Source: an uncultured Candidatus Saccharibacteria bacterium (GTDB lineage Bacteria; Patescibacteriota; Saccharimonadia; Saccharimonadales; Saccharimonadaceae). Taken from it: 49,230 nt of DNA. Under the pieces are notes generated by a model. The model was not told the DNA's origin. It saw only the letters and a program-made list of their open reading frames with translations, and did no database searches. The position numbers and the translations under genes are program-made. The stretch is from contig CANDYV010000002.1 of assembly GCA_947425085.1 (NCBI GenBank), positions 1-49,230 on the forward strand, written 5' to 3'. Shown piece by piece: positions 14,689-22,427 of this stretch (position 1 is the stretch's first letter; the number at the start of each line of letters is the position of its first letter).

Positions 14689-16433
14689 GCTTTTTCGTCC
14701 TCTCCGGTCAGGATGATAGTGACTTTGCTACGGTCGTTCGGAACGGACCAGACCCAGAAATACGGGGTGCGAACTTCGACTGAGCTGACGCCGTTGATTG
14801 GGCGGAGGAGCGATTGAACTTCGCCAGTTTTATGGCCTTTGACTTTCTCGAAAATATCATCTTCGGTGACAGTCGGGCCGGCCGTAAGGGTGGTCTTTAG
14901 GCGAGCGTTTTCTTCGAGGCTAGTGAAGCGTTCGAAATATGGACTGCCGATCGAGTAAATCTTCTGCCCTTCCTCGAGATCAGCTTTCGATTTGATATAT
15001 TCTTCGATTTTGTCTCTAGATACAACATAGACAGAATATTTGACCGGAACGGTTACTTTCGGGGTGGTGCTACTACCAACTTCGTCGCCGACGGCTGGAG
15101 TCGAGTCGGCATCACCCGGCTCAGCTTTGAAACTGGAGTCAATCGCGACGACATCTTCGCCAAGATCCTCGAACAGATGCGAACGGCCTTCGCTTTCGTG
15201 CTCGGAAACTAGGGTTTCTTTGACTTTTTTAATATCGTCTTCGCTGACGACTTTGACCATGTGGGTCGTGCCGCCAGAGATAGTGCTGGAGTTGTTAACG
15301 GTCGCAGCGCCGTCATCATAGGCACTCCAACGCGCGCCGGCGGAGATGTTATATTTTTCGCCGCCTTCGACGGCTTCGACAGGAACTTCGAAGGTTTTCG
15401 TACAAAGCGCGCTAGGATTTCTAACTTGACTGTCGCAGAGGATAGGATAATCCCCGCCGTCCCAAGAGAATGTCGTACTGGCGGTGGTGGCGCGATATTT
15501 CAGACCATCAGAAGTCGTAAAAACTTCACCTTCGGGAATATGGTATGAAAAACCTTTGTCTTGGAAATCGCGGCCATAGAGTGAATAAACGACGCGAAGA
15601 GTGCCCTTTGCCTTGTCGCCTTTATCTTCTTCGCCGGTGGCGGTAAATTCGGTGTTGTATTTTTCTTCAAGGGTTATTTGCTCGGTATAGAAGACACCTT
15701 CAGAGAGGTTTTCCGCGGCTTGGTCGGTCGTAAAACGGACGGTTTCGTTGAAGTTACTAGAGGTGCTACTGATGGCGACGGTGATAGTCGCGGCGGGAGC
15801 GAAGACGAAGGCCCAAACTAGGGCGATAACCAGCACGATGGCGGCAGGCACGCCAATCATGATCCATTTGCGGTATTTCTCGAACGATGGCACTTTCGGG
15901 CCGTTTTTGGACTTTTGGCCCGGTTTTTTGCCGTTTTTAGGGTCTTTTCCGTCGTTTTCGAGGCTTTCTTCGGTCAAGTCGATAGTTTCGGCACCTTTTA
16001 TTTTGCGATCGTCAGAATCAACGTCAGAGGCCTTAGAAGCCATTTTAGCGCTATCTTTTTTGGATTTGGCGGATTTTTCGGGTTTTTCGTCGCTAAAATC
16101 GCCGGTTTCCTCGTCAATGACCTGTTCCTCGCGCTCAGAGGCCTTGAGGCTTTCTTCGGTCGGCACCATCGGGCGCGACTGAAGAGTCTTCGCGACGGGG
16201 ATTTTGGCGGCCATGGCCATTTTGATAATTGCCGGATCCGCAGTTACGATCACGGCGACCTTTTCGCACTCTTTAGCGACGCGGGCGACGAGCTTCATAT
16301 TCACAGCGCTACGAAGCATAGTAGCCTTTTTCGGCGGCACAAGGGCGACAAGTTTTTGTTCAGCCTGCTGGAGCTTAGTCAAGATATCGGTGATATCATC
16401 CTCCGGCTCCAAGTAAATAACTTCCTTGTTCAT
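14685..16433 (-). CDS. Large single-pass membrane protein of unknown function
   Basis: A 582-aa protein. Residues 1-90 form a small alpha/beta domain that starts YLEPEDDITDIL and continues LVALVPP. A charged, probably disordered Lys/Asp/Glu/Ser-rich linker (95-185) follows, then one membrane helix (about 190-212) and a large extracytoplasmic part of beta-rich character. I recall similar proteins in Patescibacteria being labelled baseplate-J-like, but I see no decisive motif. It is co-transcribed with the RuvX-MltG fusion (4-bp overlap), which suggests an envelope role. TATATT lies 6 bp before the ATG, so the mRNA is probably leaderless. Confidence 0.85.
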   Translation of the reverse strand: MNKEVIYLEPEDDITDILTKLQQAEQKLVALVPPKKATMLRSAVNMKLVARVAKECEKVAVIVTADPAIIKMAMAAKIPVAKTLQSRPMVPTEESLKASEREEQVIDEETGDFSDEKPEKSAKSKKDSAKMASKASDVDSDDRKIKGAETIDLTEESLENDGKDPKNGKKPGQKSKNGPKVPSFEKYRKWIMIGVPAAIVLVIALVWAFVFAPAATITVAISSTSSNFNETVRFTTDQAAENLSEGVFYTEQITLEEKYNTEFTATGEEDKGDKAKGTLRVVYSLYGRDFQDKGFSYHIPEGEVFTTSDGLKYRATTASTTFSWDGGDYPILCDSQVRNPSALCTKTFEVPVEAVEGGEKYNISAGARWSAYDDGAATVNNSSTISGGTTHMVKVVSEDDIKKVKETLVSEHESEGRSHLFEDLGEDVVAIDSSFKAEPGDADSTPAVGDEVGSSTTPKVTVPVKYSVYVVSRDKIEEYIKSKADLEEGQKIYSIGSPYFERFTSLEENARLKTTLTAGPTVTEDDIFEKVKGHKTGEVQSLLRPINGVSSVEVRTPYFWVWSVPNDRSKVTIILTGEDEKA

Positions 16434-16439
16434 AAAACA

Positions 16440-16445
16440 AATATA
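16440..16445 (-). promoter_or_regulatory. Extended -10 of the 582-aa protein / RuvX-MltG operon
   Basis: TGATATATT with the hexamer at 16445-16440, 6 bp before the ATG at 16433. The -35 is poor. Confidence 0.5.
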
Positions 16446-16528
16446 TCACATTTTGACGTGCTTGTGTTAAATAATGACGCCGGGCGGAGATTTTTCCGAA
16501 AATGCACGCCAAATTATCTCGTCTATGG

Positions 16529-16534
16529 TAAAAT
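16529..16534 (+). promoter_or_regulatory. -10 of the histidine kinase operon (leaderless)
   Basis: TAAAAT, preceded by TGG, 7 bp before the ATG at 16542. It is divergent from the minus-strand operon promoter about 90 bp away. Confidence 0.5.
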
Positions 16535-16541
16535 AAGAATA

Positions 16542-18143
16542 ATGAGTTTATTTAGTTTTGGTTTTGGCAAGAAAAAGGCAAGTAGCGCGGGAACGGATAC
16601 GGCAGCGTTGGCGCAGCGGGCTTTGGATTTTATTACTGAGGGGGTGATTGTGATTGATGAGCGAGGGATGATTAAGTTTGCGAACCCGGCGGCGGCGACG
16701 TTGACTGGATACGACGCGGCAGACACGATTGTCGGGCTGGATTATCAGCTGATTCTCCGACTTCAGACCGAGGAAGGCGCGCCGGTCGAGCCGACACAAT
16801 CGACATTATATACGGCGATTATGACGAATCAAAATTTCACTACGCGGGAATATTGGTTGGTTTCGGCGCAAACGGAACATCGGGTGGCGGTGGCGCTGTC
16901 GTGTATTCCGACCGGCAACGAGCGGGCGGATCGGATTGTGACTTTTCGCGATATTACGAAAGAATTGGCTGAGGAAAACGAGCAAGCGGAGTTTATTTCG
17001 ACGGCTTCACACGAAATGCGGACGCCGGTGGCTTCGATTGAGGGCTATCTCGGGCTGGCTTTGAATCCGCAGACGGCGACGATCGATGCGCGAGCGAAGC
17101 AATACCTCGAGGCGGCGCATTCAGCTTCGCAACATCTCGGACATTTATTTAAGGACTTATTGGACGTGACGAAGCTAGACGACAATCGTTTGAAGGCGCA
17201 TCTGGTGCCAGTGGATGCGGTTGAGGTCGTCCAGAGGATTGCGAGCGAGCGCGAGAAGGACATGCTCGCAAAGAAGTTGAAGTTTAGCTTCGGGACGCCA
17301 GAAGCTCCGGTGTCTTTGGATAAGAAACGGCTGGAGCCAAAGGTTTATATGGCGACGGATATGGACTTTTTGCATGAGATTATTGATAATTTGATTGAGA
17401 ATGCAATTAAATATACGCCAGAAGGGGGCGAGATTTGGGTGAATGCGCGGGGCGATGGCGATAAGGTTCTGATTAATGTGACAGATACTGGCATCGGGAT
17501 TTCCAACGAGGATGCGGGACATATTTTCCAGAAGTTTTATCGAGTAGATAATTCACAAACGCGCCAAATCGGCGGAACAGGGCTGGGGCTTTATCTCGTG
17601 AAGCAGCGAGTCGAGGCGCTTGGCGGCCGGGTTTGGGTCGAAAGTGGATTCGGCGACGGTTCGACGTTCTTTGTTTCCCTGCCGCGGATTTCGGATGCGG
17701 AGTATGAGAAAATGCGGATCGCGTATGAAAATGAACAGATGATTCGGAACTTCGCTGCGGCCGAGCAAGCGCAAGCGGTTCAGGCGGCTGTGCAAGCAGC
17801 ACCGGAGGTACAAGTTGTCGTTGGCTCCGCAAGAGCAGGAGTCGCCGACGCGCAGGGTTCGGTAAATGGGGCTGAAACTAGCGTCGCTGCTCCTCAAGCC
17901 CCCGTGGCTGCTCAGCCGTCGATTGTGGCGCGGAAGCCAATGGCGCAGTCCGATCCGACGGTCGGGGCGAATGAGGGGGTTTTACAACCGCAAGCTGTAA
18001 TTCAGCCGCAGGCGACGGAGACTAGTGGAGGCGCGATGGCGGCCGGGGCGGTTTCGCAATCGACGCAAGTGCCGCATTCGTTGCAACCGCAAGTTTCGCA
18101 AGCGCAACCACAAATTAATAACCCCAATGAGGAGACCGCATGA
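16542..18143 (+). CDS. Cytoplasmic PAS histidine kinase
   Basis: A 533-aa sensor kinase with no membrane helix. A PAS domain covers about 26-140; the HisKA H-box is STASHEMRTPVASIEGY with His157. The ATPase domain has the N box (EIIDNLIENAIKYTPEGG), G1 DTGIGI and G2 GGTGLGLYLV. The last 150 or so residues are Gln/Ala/Val/Pro rich and probably disordered, an uncommon tail for this class. I placed the start at the ATG at 16542; the longer open frame upstream lies antisense to the 14685-16433 gene and lacks kinase features. The stop overlaps the response regulator by 4 bp. The signal sensed is unknown. Confidence 0.94.
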   Translation: MSLFSFGFGKKKASSAGTDTAALAQRALDFITEGVIVIDERGMIKFANPAAATLTGYDAADTIVGLDYQLILRLQTEEGAPVEPTQSTLYTAIMTNQNFTTREYWLVSAQTEHRVAVALSCIPTGNERADRIVTFRDITKELAEENEQAEFISTASHEMRTPVASIEGYLGLALNPQTATIDARAKQYLEAAHSASQHLGHLFKDLLDVTKLDDNRLKAHLVPVDAVEVVQRIASEREKDMLAKKLKFSFGTPEAPVSLDKKRLEPKVYMATDMDFLHEIIDNLIENAIKYTPEGGEIWVNARGDGDKVLINVTDTGIGISNEDAGHIFQKFYRVDNSQTRQIGGTGLGLYLVKQRVEALGGRVWVESGFGDGSTFFVSLPRISDAEYEKMRIAYENEQMIRNFAAAEQAQAVQAAVQAAPEVQVVVGSARAGVADAQGSVNGAETSVAAPQAPVAAQPSIVARKPMAQSDPTVGANEGVLQPQAVIQPQATETSGGAMAAGAVSQSTQVPHSLQPQVSQAQPQINNPNEETA

Positions 18144-18823
18144 GCAAGGTTATGCTAGTCGAAGACGACGATAGTCTTCGCGAGATTTATAGTATTCGTT
18201 TGACCGCTGAGGGCTATACGATTGTGACGGCGAAGGACGGCGAGGAGGCGCTGGCGGTGGCGGTGCGCGAACGGCCGGATTTGATTGTGTCGGACGTAAT
18301 GATGCCGAAAATTTCGGGGTTTGACATGCTCGATATTTTGCGGTCGACGCCAGAGACACAAAATATTAAGGTGATTATGATGACGGCACTGTCGTCGGAG
18401 GATCAGCGAGTGCGGGGCGAGAGCCTAGGGGCGGATCGCTATTTGGTGAAATCACAGGTCGGAATTGAAGATGTAGTAAACGTGGTACATGATGTGCTAG
18501 GCGACCGGGCGGCGGACGGGACGATAAACCCTTCGACGCCAGCCAACGACGTAGCGATGCCAGCCGTAGCGGAGACGGTGATTGAGGTTCCGACGACGCC
18601 AGGCCCAGCCGCAATGCCTCAAACCCCGGTTGCACCAACCCCTACGATGCCTGCTCCTGCGTCGGTGCCTCCAGCCCAGCCTACTAGTGTTCCAGTCCAG
18701 CCTACTAGTGTTCCAGTCCAGCCTACTAGTGTTCCAGTCCAGCCTGTCGAAGCGGCGACTAATCCAGCGGTGCCGGGTTCGCCCGTTGACGGTGCGGCCG
18801 GGACGGTTTCGCCGATGGCATAA
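18140..18823 (+). CDS. REC-only response regulator with proline-rich tail
   Basis: A 227-aa protein. Residues 1-122 are a receiver domain with acidic pocket Asp9/Asp10, phosphoacceptor Asp52 in VSDVMMP, the T/S in MTALSS and Lys104. No DNA-binding or enzymatic output domain follows. Residues 125-227 are Pro/Ala/Thr/Val rich and carry three perfect PTSVPVQ repeats. It is translationally coupled to the kinase (ATGA overlap). It probably works by protein-protein contact; the Pro-rich tail may meet the Gln/Pro-rich tail of the kinase or another partner. Confidence 0.92.
   Translation: MSKVMLVEDDDSLREIYSIRLTAEGYTIVTAKDGEEALAVAVRERPDLIVSDVMMPKISGFDMLDILRSTPETQNIKVIMMTALSSEDQRVRGESLGADRYLVKSQVGIEDVVNVVHDVLGDRAADGTINPSTPANDVAMPAVAETVIEVPTTPGPAAMPQTPVAPTPTMPAPASVPPAQPTSVPVQPTSVPVQPTSVPVQPVEAATNPAVPGSPVDGAAGTVSPMA
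18677..18739 (+). repeat. Three 21-bp direct repeats in the response regulator
   Basis: Three identical in-frame 21-bp units beginning CAGCCTACTAGTG, plus a partial fourth, encode the PTSVPVQ repeats. Perfect identity suggests recent expansion by slippage and possible length variation between strains. Confidence 0.9.
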
Positions 18824-18839
18824 TCAGCGTTAGGAAGTT

Positions 18840-19523
18840 ATGGAAGGAAAAGTGCGGCTAAACAAGTTTCTGGCGGAGCGCCTTGGGCTATCAAGGCGAC
18901 AGGCGGACGACGCAATCGCGGCGGGCAAGGTTCTCGTCAATGATTCGCCGGCGATTTTAGGGGCGCGTATTGACAAAAATGATAAGGTGTGCTATAATGG
19001 GGTTATAATCCCCTTTGATATGGGCTATCTTTACGTGGGCTTGAATAAACCGGCTGGTTATGTCTGCTCGAGGAAGGCGCAGGGTGAGTTCCCGACGATT
19101 TATGAACTTTTGCCGGCGAAATATCATGACTTGAAGACGGTAGGTCGGCTGGACAAGGATTCTTCAGGGTTGATTTTATTGACGAATGATGGTGATTTCG
19201 CGTTCAAGATGACGCATCCGAGTTTTACGAAGACGAAGATTTATGAAGTGGAGCTGGATCATGCTTTAGAACCGCTGCATCAGCAAGAGATTAGCGATTT
19301 TGGGATTGAGATTGGCGACGGAGTGTCGAAGCTAGGGCTGACGCGATTGGATGATTTGCGCCGGCGTTGGCGGGTTGAGATGATCGAGGGGCGCAACCGG
19401 CAGATTAGGCGGACGTTCGGAGCGCTAGGATATACGGTGACACGGCTGCACCGGACGGCGTTCGGGCCATATCAACTGAGCGGGCTGGAGCCAGGGGAAT
19501 TCGCAGAGGTGAAGAAGGTTTAG
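18840..19523 (+). CDS. RsuA/RluB-family pseudouridine synthase
   Basis: A 227-aa enzyme that isomerises a uridine in rRNA (16S or 23S, undecided). An N-terminal S4 RNA-binding domain (about 4-50, VRLNKFLAERLGLSRRQAD) precedes the catalytic domain with GRLDKDSSGLILLTNDG (Asp105 as nucleophile) and a C-terminal EGRNRQIRR motif. The length is typical of the family. It follows the response regulator by 16 bp in the same operon. A perfect sigma70 promoter sequence lies inside the coding region (18970-18998). Confidence 0.94.
   Translation: MEGKVRLNKFLAERLGLSRRQADDAIAAGKVLVNDSPAILGARIDKNDKVCYNGVIIPFDMGYLYVGLNKPAGYVCSRKAQGEFPTIYELLPAKYHDLKTVGRLDKDSSGLILLTNDGDFAFKMTHPSFTKTKIYEVELDHALEPLHQQEISDFGIEIGDGVSKLGLTRLDDLRRRWRVEMIEGRNRQIRRTFGALGYTVTRLHRTAFGPYQLSGLEPGEFAEVKKV
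18970..18998 (+). promoter_or_regulatory. Intragenic consensus promoter in the pseudouridine synthase
   Basis: TTGACA (18970-18975), 17-bp spacer, TATAAT (18993-18998), with GTGTGC before the -10 and a second TATAAT at 19004-19009. Internal initiation would give a message lacking the S4 domain. Confidence 0.5.
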
Positions 19524-19590
19524 AATACGCTATTCCCGGGGATGTTCTTGAGGGGCTAGGCTAGTTGAAGAAAATATTGGAAGACATGCG

Positions 19591-19616
19591 AAGGGCGTCC
19601 CTTGCGGGGCGCCCTT
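19591..19616 (+). terminator. Terminator of the kinase / regulator / synthase operon
   Basis: AAGGGCGTCCC-TTGC-GGGGCGCCCTT stem (one G-U pair) followed by TT and GGGG. It separates this operon from the convergent 19631-20362 gene. Confidence 0.75.
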
Positions 19617-19630
19617 TTGGGGAGAGATGA

Positions 19631-20362
19631 TTATTCCTTACTGACACCGTAATAGTCGCGAGCGACTTTGCGGACAGGCGCGTTGCTGTTCACCATCCAT
19701 TCGTAATACTCGCGTTGCGCAAAGACAATGCTGTCCGGGCCATAGGCCTCGAGATATTCAGCATAGTCGCTATCGTCGCCGGGTTTGACCGCGAAGTGTC
19801 CTTTCTCATCAACGGTCGCAATGACGCAATCGGCATAGTGCCGGGCGGCGCGGCGGATGCGCAGGATTTCTACCGAACTCGCAAGGATTCCCAGTGCAGA
19901 GAACAGTAGCATGACGACAGCGGCCGAACAGGCCAACGGTTCGTAGGGGCCAAGAGCAGGACGAACAGCCGGCCAGAGGCAGTAGCATGCGATGAACGTG
20001 GCGCTCATGGCCAGAGCAACCAAGCCTACCTTAAGGTCACGGCAAAAGCGATGGAGGTCTGCAACGCCGGAGGGACGGGGAGGAAACCCAGTCTTGCTCT
20101 TACGACGCTGACCTACGGCGGGCTCTTTTGCGCGACGGAGATAGTAAAGGAATGACCTCCGGCGCAGGCGAGCGACAGGGCTGGCGGGCGGGCGACGACA
20201 GAAGATCAACTCGAACAGGTTCTGGCGGCGACCGCTCTTTGCTTTGATGACGCCAGCAGAGGAGCTGGGCTCAGCTGGAGGCTCGATCTTTGCGTTGTTA
20301 GCCTCAGCCAGAGGTTGGTTCCAGGCGGTGGTGGTAATACGGCAGTCGGCGATGGGATTCAT
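19631..20362 (-). CDS. Hypothetical two-helix membrane protein
   Basis: A 243-aa protein I do not recognise. The N-terminal half (1-105) is polar and strongly basic (several Arg/Lys clusters). Two membrane helices follow (about 110-132 and 140-163), then a soluble C-terminal domain of about 75 residues rich in Tyr and acidic residues. It is monocistronic, with a consensus promoter (20461-20489), a leader of about 90 nt and a GAGAG-type ribosome site. Codon use is CTG-rich, as in the other orphan genes here. Confidence 0.7.
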   Translation of the reverse strand: MNPIADCRITTTAWNQPLAEANNAKIEPPAEPSSSAGVIKAKSGRRQNLFELIFCRRPPASPVARLRRRSFLYYLRRAKEPAVGQRRKSKTGFPPRPSGVADLHRFCRDLKVGLVALAMSATFIACYCLWPAVRPALGPYEPLACSAAVVMLLFSALGILASSVEILRIRRAARHYADCVIATVDEKGHFAVKPGDDSDYAEYLEAYGPDSIVFAQREYYEWMVNSNAPVRKVARDYYGVSKE

Positions 20363-20460
20363 AAGATCACACTCTCTTTCTTAATTTTTCTTCATGCTCG
20401 GATAGGTTGGGCACGACGCAACCGGGGCGTCATAGACAGGCTATGCGTCCTTATATTTCC

Positions 20461-20489
20461 ATTGTAGCACAGATTATGCTTTTTGTCAA
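20461..20489 (-). promoter_or_regulatory. Promoter of the 19631-20362 gene
   Basis: TTGACA (20489-20484), 17-bp spacer, TACAAT (20466-20461), with TGTGC before the -10. The spacer is nearly identical to those at 1095-1123 and 29379-29407. Confidence 0.75.
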
Positions 20490-20490
20490 T

Positions 20491-20582
20491 ACTTAAGCCA
20501 TAAATGGCTTAAGTATTGCTAGCTGCGTTGTTAGGAAGAAAAAGTAAACTTTTTCTTCGCTCACTATCCTCGCTAGGGCAAT
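20491..20582. repeat. Double-hairpin intergenic element, diverged copy 3
   Basis: Plus strand: hairpin 1 with 11-bp perfect arms ACTTAAGCCAT/ATGGCTTAAGT (20491-20514). Then ATTGCTAGC (20515-20523) pairs with GCTAG-GG-CAAT (20572-20582) around hairpin 2, GAAGAAAAAGT/ACTTTTTCTTC (20535-20558). The tail CTTCGCTCACTATCCT resembles the conserved tail of the other copies. It fills the gap between the 20604 stop and the promoter at 20461. It might also act as a terminator, though no T run follows. Confidence 0.55.
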
Positions 20583-20603
20583 AGCAATGAAATAATAAGG
20601 GCG

Positions 20604-22427
20604 CTATTTTATGACAATTTCGGGGTTAAAGTATTGCTGAGGAATTTCGCCAAGACTGAAAGAATAGAAGTAGCTCGAACCGGATTCGGAGTCGTCCTTG
20701 AGATTGATAGTGATGCCGGCGCCACCAGAGAAAATATAAACGAATTCATGGGATTGTTTTTCGGCTTCGGTATAGCAGTGTGGATTCCACGTGCTAGCAC
20801 AAATTTCATGATAGGCTTTTCGTTTGAGGTAGTCTTCCCAACCAATGCTCAGTGCGGGAGAGTCGACCAAGATCCCATCGACGTCTTCAATAATGGCGCC
20901 GGAGTCTGTAATGGCTACGCTTTTCTGCTGGCTACAGACTTCGGTGCTGCCGTCAACTGGAAGTTGGATGACTCGATTTTCGTCATATCGTCCGGCCTTC
21001 AGAGGAGCGAGCCAGTTACGTTGGACTTTTTTATCGATAATAACCTTTCTGTAAACCGAGTCATAGTATGCTTTATCCGTCTCGTTGACGCAAAGAGTTG
21101 CATAACCAATGCGAAGATTATCCCATTTAGTGACTGCGCCACTCGCGGAAACGTAACGAAACTTTCCCTCCTCTCCAGGCGCGGAGAGACCCTTGTTCTT
21201 GAGGTAATCGCGGAAGGCTTGCCGAATTGAGGGCGAGATAATATTGTCCGATGAGATACTCTCTGTGTAGTCGAAGAGGTAGTCGTCAGTCTCTTCGTTA
21301 AGATATTTTTGATAAGAAGTGGGGATCTCGGTGAAAAACGGGTTTGAGGAATCAGATAGTCCGTCTTCGAAGAGTGGGCCATCGGAGCGATAGTTTTTGA
21401 GATAAACTGCGTAGCGAATATTGTCTTTAAGTTCCATCTCAACAACAGTACCGTCATCTAGAACGAAGACAGGACCGAAGCTGTTGAGATAGAAGCGCTT
21501 TTCTCCAGCTAAATATTTCTGTATAGTGTCGATAGTGATTTGCTCAATATTGGCCAGCTGAGCGTCGTAGGTTGCGATGCGTGCGCGAAGATCGTCATAG
21601 GTCTCGCCAGGAGAAGGGCAATACTGTGCGTTGCACTGCGCAGGGTCCGGAAAATATTGCTCGGCGGCGAGGCTTCTCTCAGCATAAAGTCGGTTGAATT
21701 GAATTGAAGTCGAGAGCGAGTCGTAGAAACTATTGAAAAGTAGCGAAGTCAGATTAAGATTCTCCGAAAATAGGTTATTGAAGTTTAACTCTTCGCCGGT
21801 ATTGAGGTCAAAAGTAAAATAGGCGTTGTGCCATGCTCCGGCATCATAATCATACTGTTCGATCGTGAATGACAGAATGTTGAAATAATTCGCCGTAATA
21901 TCCATACTAACGCCATCACGCTCCGGAGCGATATCGTGATATTCTCTAGCTGTCGCTAGAATGCGATTGTTAATTTTGTCTTCGATGGACTTATTCTTCA
22001 GGCCGGAGATTAGGTAGGCGCCCTTTTCCCTACCTTCGGACTGTAGCGTAAAGGCTAGCGGGTTCGGGACGTAATAGCCGTAATAATCGAGATCGTCCAC
22101 CGTATCGAGGATTTCCGCAGAATTTAGCCCGGAAAACTTGTAAGCTTCGACAATAGCGTCCGTATAGACGATTTCCGGAGCAGGCTTCAGCAATAGCGCA
22201 ACGCCGGCAGCGATACCGAGGAGTAGAATCCAGCCGGCGACAAGCAAGGCAACCTTGGCTTTCTTACTCAGCGGTTTCTTTTGGGGTTTAGGTGATGTCG
22301 ATGCTTCTGGCGCTGTGGCGGGTTTGGGAGTAGAATTGCTAGAGTATACATCACCGCCAACAAGTGCAGAGTTAACCTCTGATACAAAATCGACCGCGCC
22401 AGCAGATTTATTTTCCGACTGGGACAT
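20604..22427 (-). CDS. Single-pass membrane protein with DUF3298-like region
   Basis: A 607-aa protein. A Ser/Pro/Thr-rich cytoplasmic N terminus (1-58) and one membrane helix (about 59-80) lead to a large extracytoplasmic part. The stretch around FDLNTGEELNFNNLF resembles the DUF3298/RsiV pattern (L.TG..L.L.DLF); this is a weak motif match only. It overlaps the upstream PstS-like gene by 20 bp, so the two are translationally coupled and probably work together at the outer face of the membrane. Function unknown. Confidence 0.82.
   Translation of the reverse strand: MSQSENKSAGAVDFVSEVNSALVGGDVYSSNSTPKPATAPEASTSPKPQKKPLSKKAKVALLVAGWILLLGIAAGVALLLKPAPEIVYTDAIVEAYKFSGLNSAEILDTVDDLDYYGYYVPNPLAFTLQSEGREKGAYLISGLKNKSIEDKINNRILATAREYHDIAPERDGVSMDITANYFNILSFTIEQYDYDAGAWHNAYFTFDLNTGEELNFNNLFSENLNLTSLLFNSFYDSLSTSIQFNRLYAERSLAAEQYFPDPAQCNAQYCPSPGETYDDLRARIATYDAQLANIEQITIDTIQKYLAGEKRFYLNSFGPVFVLDDGTVVEMELKDNIRYAVYLKNYRSDGPLFEDGLSDSSNPFFTEIPTSYQKYLNEETDDYLFDYTESISSDNIISPSIRQAFRDYLKNKGLSAPGEEGKFRYVSASGAVTKWDNLRIGYATLCVNETDKAYYDSVYRKVIIDKKVQRNWLAPLKAGRYDENRVIQLPVDGSTEVCSQQKSVAITDSGAIIEDVDGILVDSPALSIGWEDYLKRKAYHEICASTWNPHCYTEAEKQSHEFVYIFSGGAGITINLKDDSESGSSYFYSFSLGEIPQQYFNPEIVIK

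Noticed and set aside
15915-16541. N-terminal extension of the histidine kinase frame
   Set aside because: The extension is antisense to the 14685-16433 gene. The ATG at 16542 has a proper -10 box and starts directly before the PAS domain.
18141-18143. UGA recoding as in Gracilibacteria or Absconditabacteria
   Set aside because: TGA ends several genes in coupled overlaps (ATGA), and no conserved protein has in-frame TGA.
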